The notes beneath the pieces are model-generated. The model had not been told where the DNA came from. It saw only the letters and a program-made list of their open reading frames with translations, and searched no databases. Below, in pieces: positions 5,563 through 5,628 of a stretch of 5,628 nucleotides of DNA. Position numbers and translations under genes: made by a program. Origin of the DNA: Akkermansiaceae bacterium. Its GTDB lineage: Bacteria > Verrucomicrobiota > Verrucomicrobiia > Verrucomicrobiales > Akkermansiaceae. The stretch is from positions 1 through 5,628 of the forward strand of contig JACMMB010000146.1 in NCBI GenBank assembly GCA_014379305.1. Direction: 5' to 3'. The stretch's first letter is position 1. Each line of letters begins with the position of its first letter.

Positions 5563-5628
5563 ATGCATTGGACCGAACCCGCCACCGCCGACGACTCGCA
5601 CGCCGCGCTCGAAAAAACCCTCTGGGAC
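5563..5628 (+). CDS. hsdM: Start of type I restriction-modification methyltransferase subunit, partial
   Basis: Only the first 22 codons are in the window; the gene runs off the right edge. The peptide begins MHWTEP and ends AALEKTLWD. The ALEK.LWD pattern close to the N-terminus is typical of the HsdM (M) subunit of type I restriction-modification systems, an N6-adenine DNA methyltransferase that works with HsdS and HsdR; this is family knowledge. The call rests on this short N-terminal signature alone, since no catalytic NPPF motif is visible here. The ATG is at 5563-5565 with no Shine-Dalgarno. The 75-bp gap after the kinase stop is pyrimidine-rich at first, then holds a small inverted repeat, AGTT (5546-5549) and AACT (5558-5561), just before the start. 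If the call is right, hsdS and hsdR would be expected downstream. Confidence 0.7.
   Translation, partial: MHWTEPATADDSHAALEKTLWD

Overview
The window reads as chromosomal DNA from a Gram-negative bacterium of the PVC group, most likely Verrucomicrobiota (order Verrucomicrobiales, Luteolibacter/Haloferula-like). This is an inference. It rests on the GC-rich composition, the near absence of Shine-Dalgarno sequences before the starts, an entericidin-like small lipoprotein, and above all a membrane-anchored Ser/Thr kinase whose sequence style (IACGGMGAVY loop, helical C-terminal domain) I associate with that order. No taxonomic marker gene is present.

Layout. Positions 1-266 are a degenerating tandem array with a 21-bp unit that runs off the left edge; 267-336 holds nothing I can identify. 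Three minus-strand genes follow, in transcription order: a guanine deaminase (guaD, 1807-2274), an uncharacterised acidic protein (556-1746), and a 56-residue entericidin-like lipoprotein (337-507). A hairpin lies directly after guaD. A 62-bp divergent spacer with a palindrome separates guaD from the plus-strand genes: a CPBP-family (CAAX-protease-like) intramembrane metalloprotease (2337-3680), a transmembrane Ser/Thr protein kinase (3766-5487), and the first 22 codons of what looks like a type I restriction-modification methyltransferase (hsdM, 5563 onward).

How they fit. GuaD is stand-alone purine catabolism or salvage (guanine to xanthine). The CPBP protease and the kinase are both membrane proteins, co-directional and 85 bp apart; an envelope-signalling pair is possible but unproven. 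The hsdM start suggests that a restriction-modification locus begins at the right edge. I see no clearly novel multi-gene system. The most unusual items are the phase-keeping decaying repeat array, the uncharacterised acidic protein, and the unassigned extra domains on the protease and the kinase.
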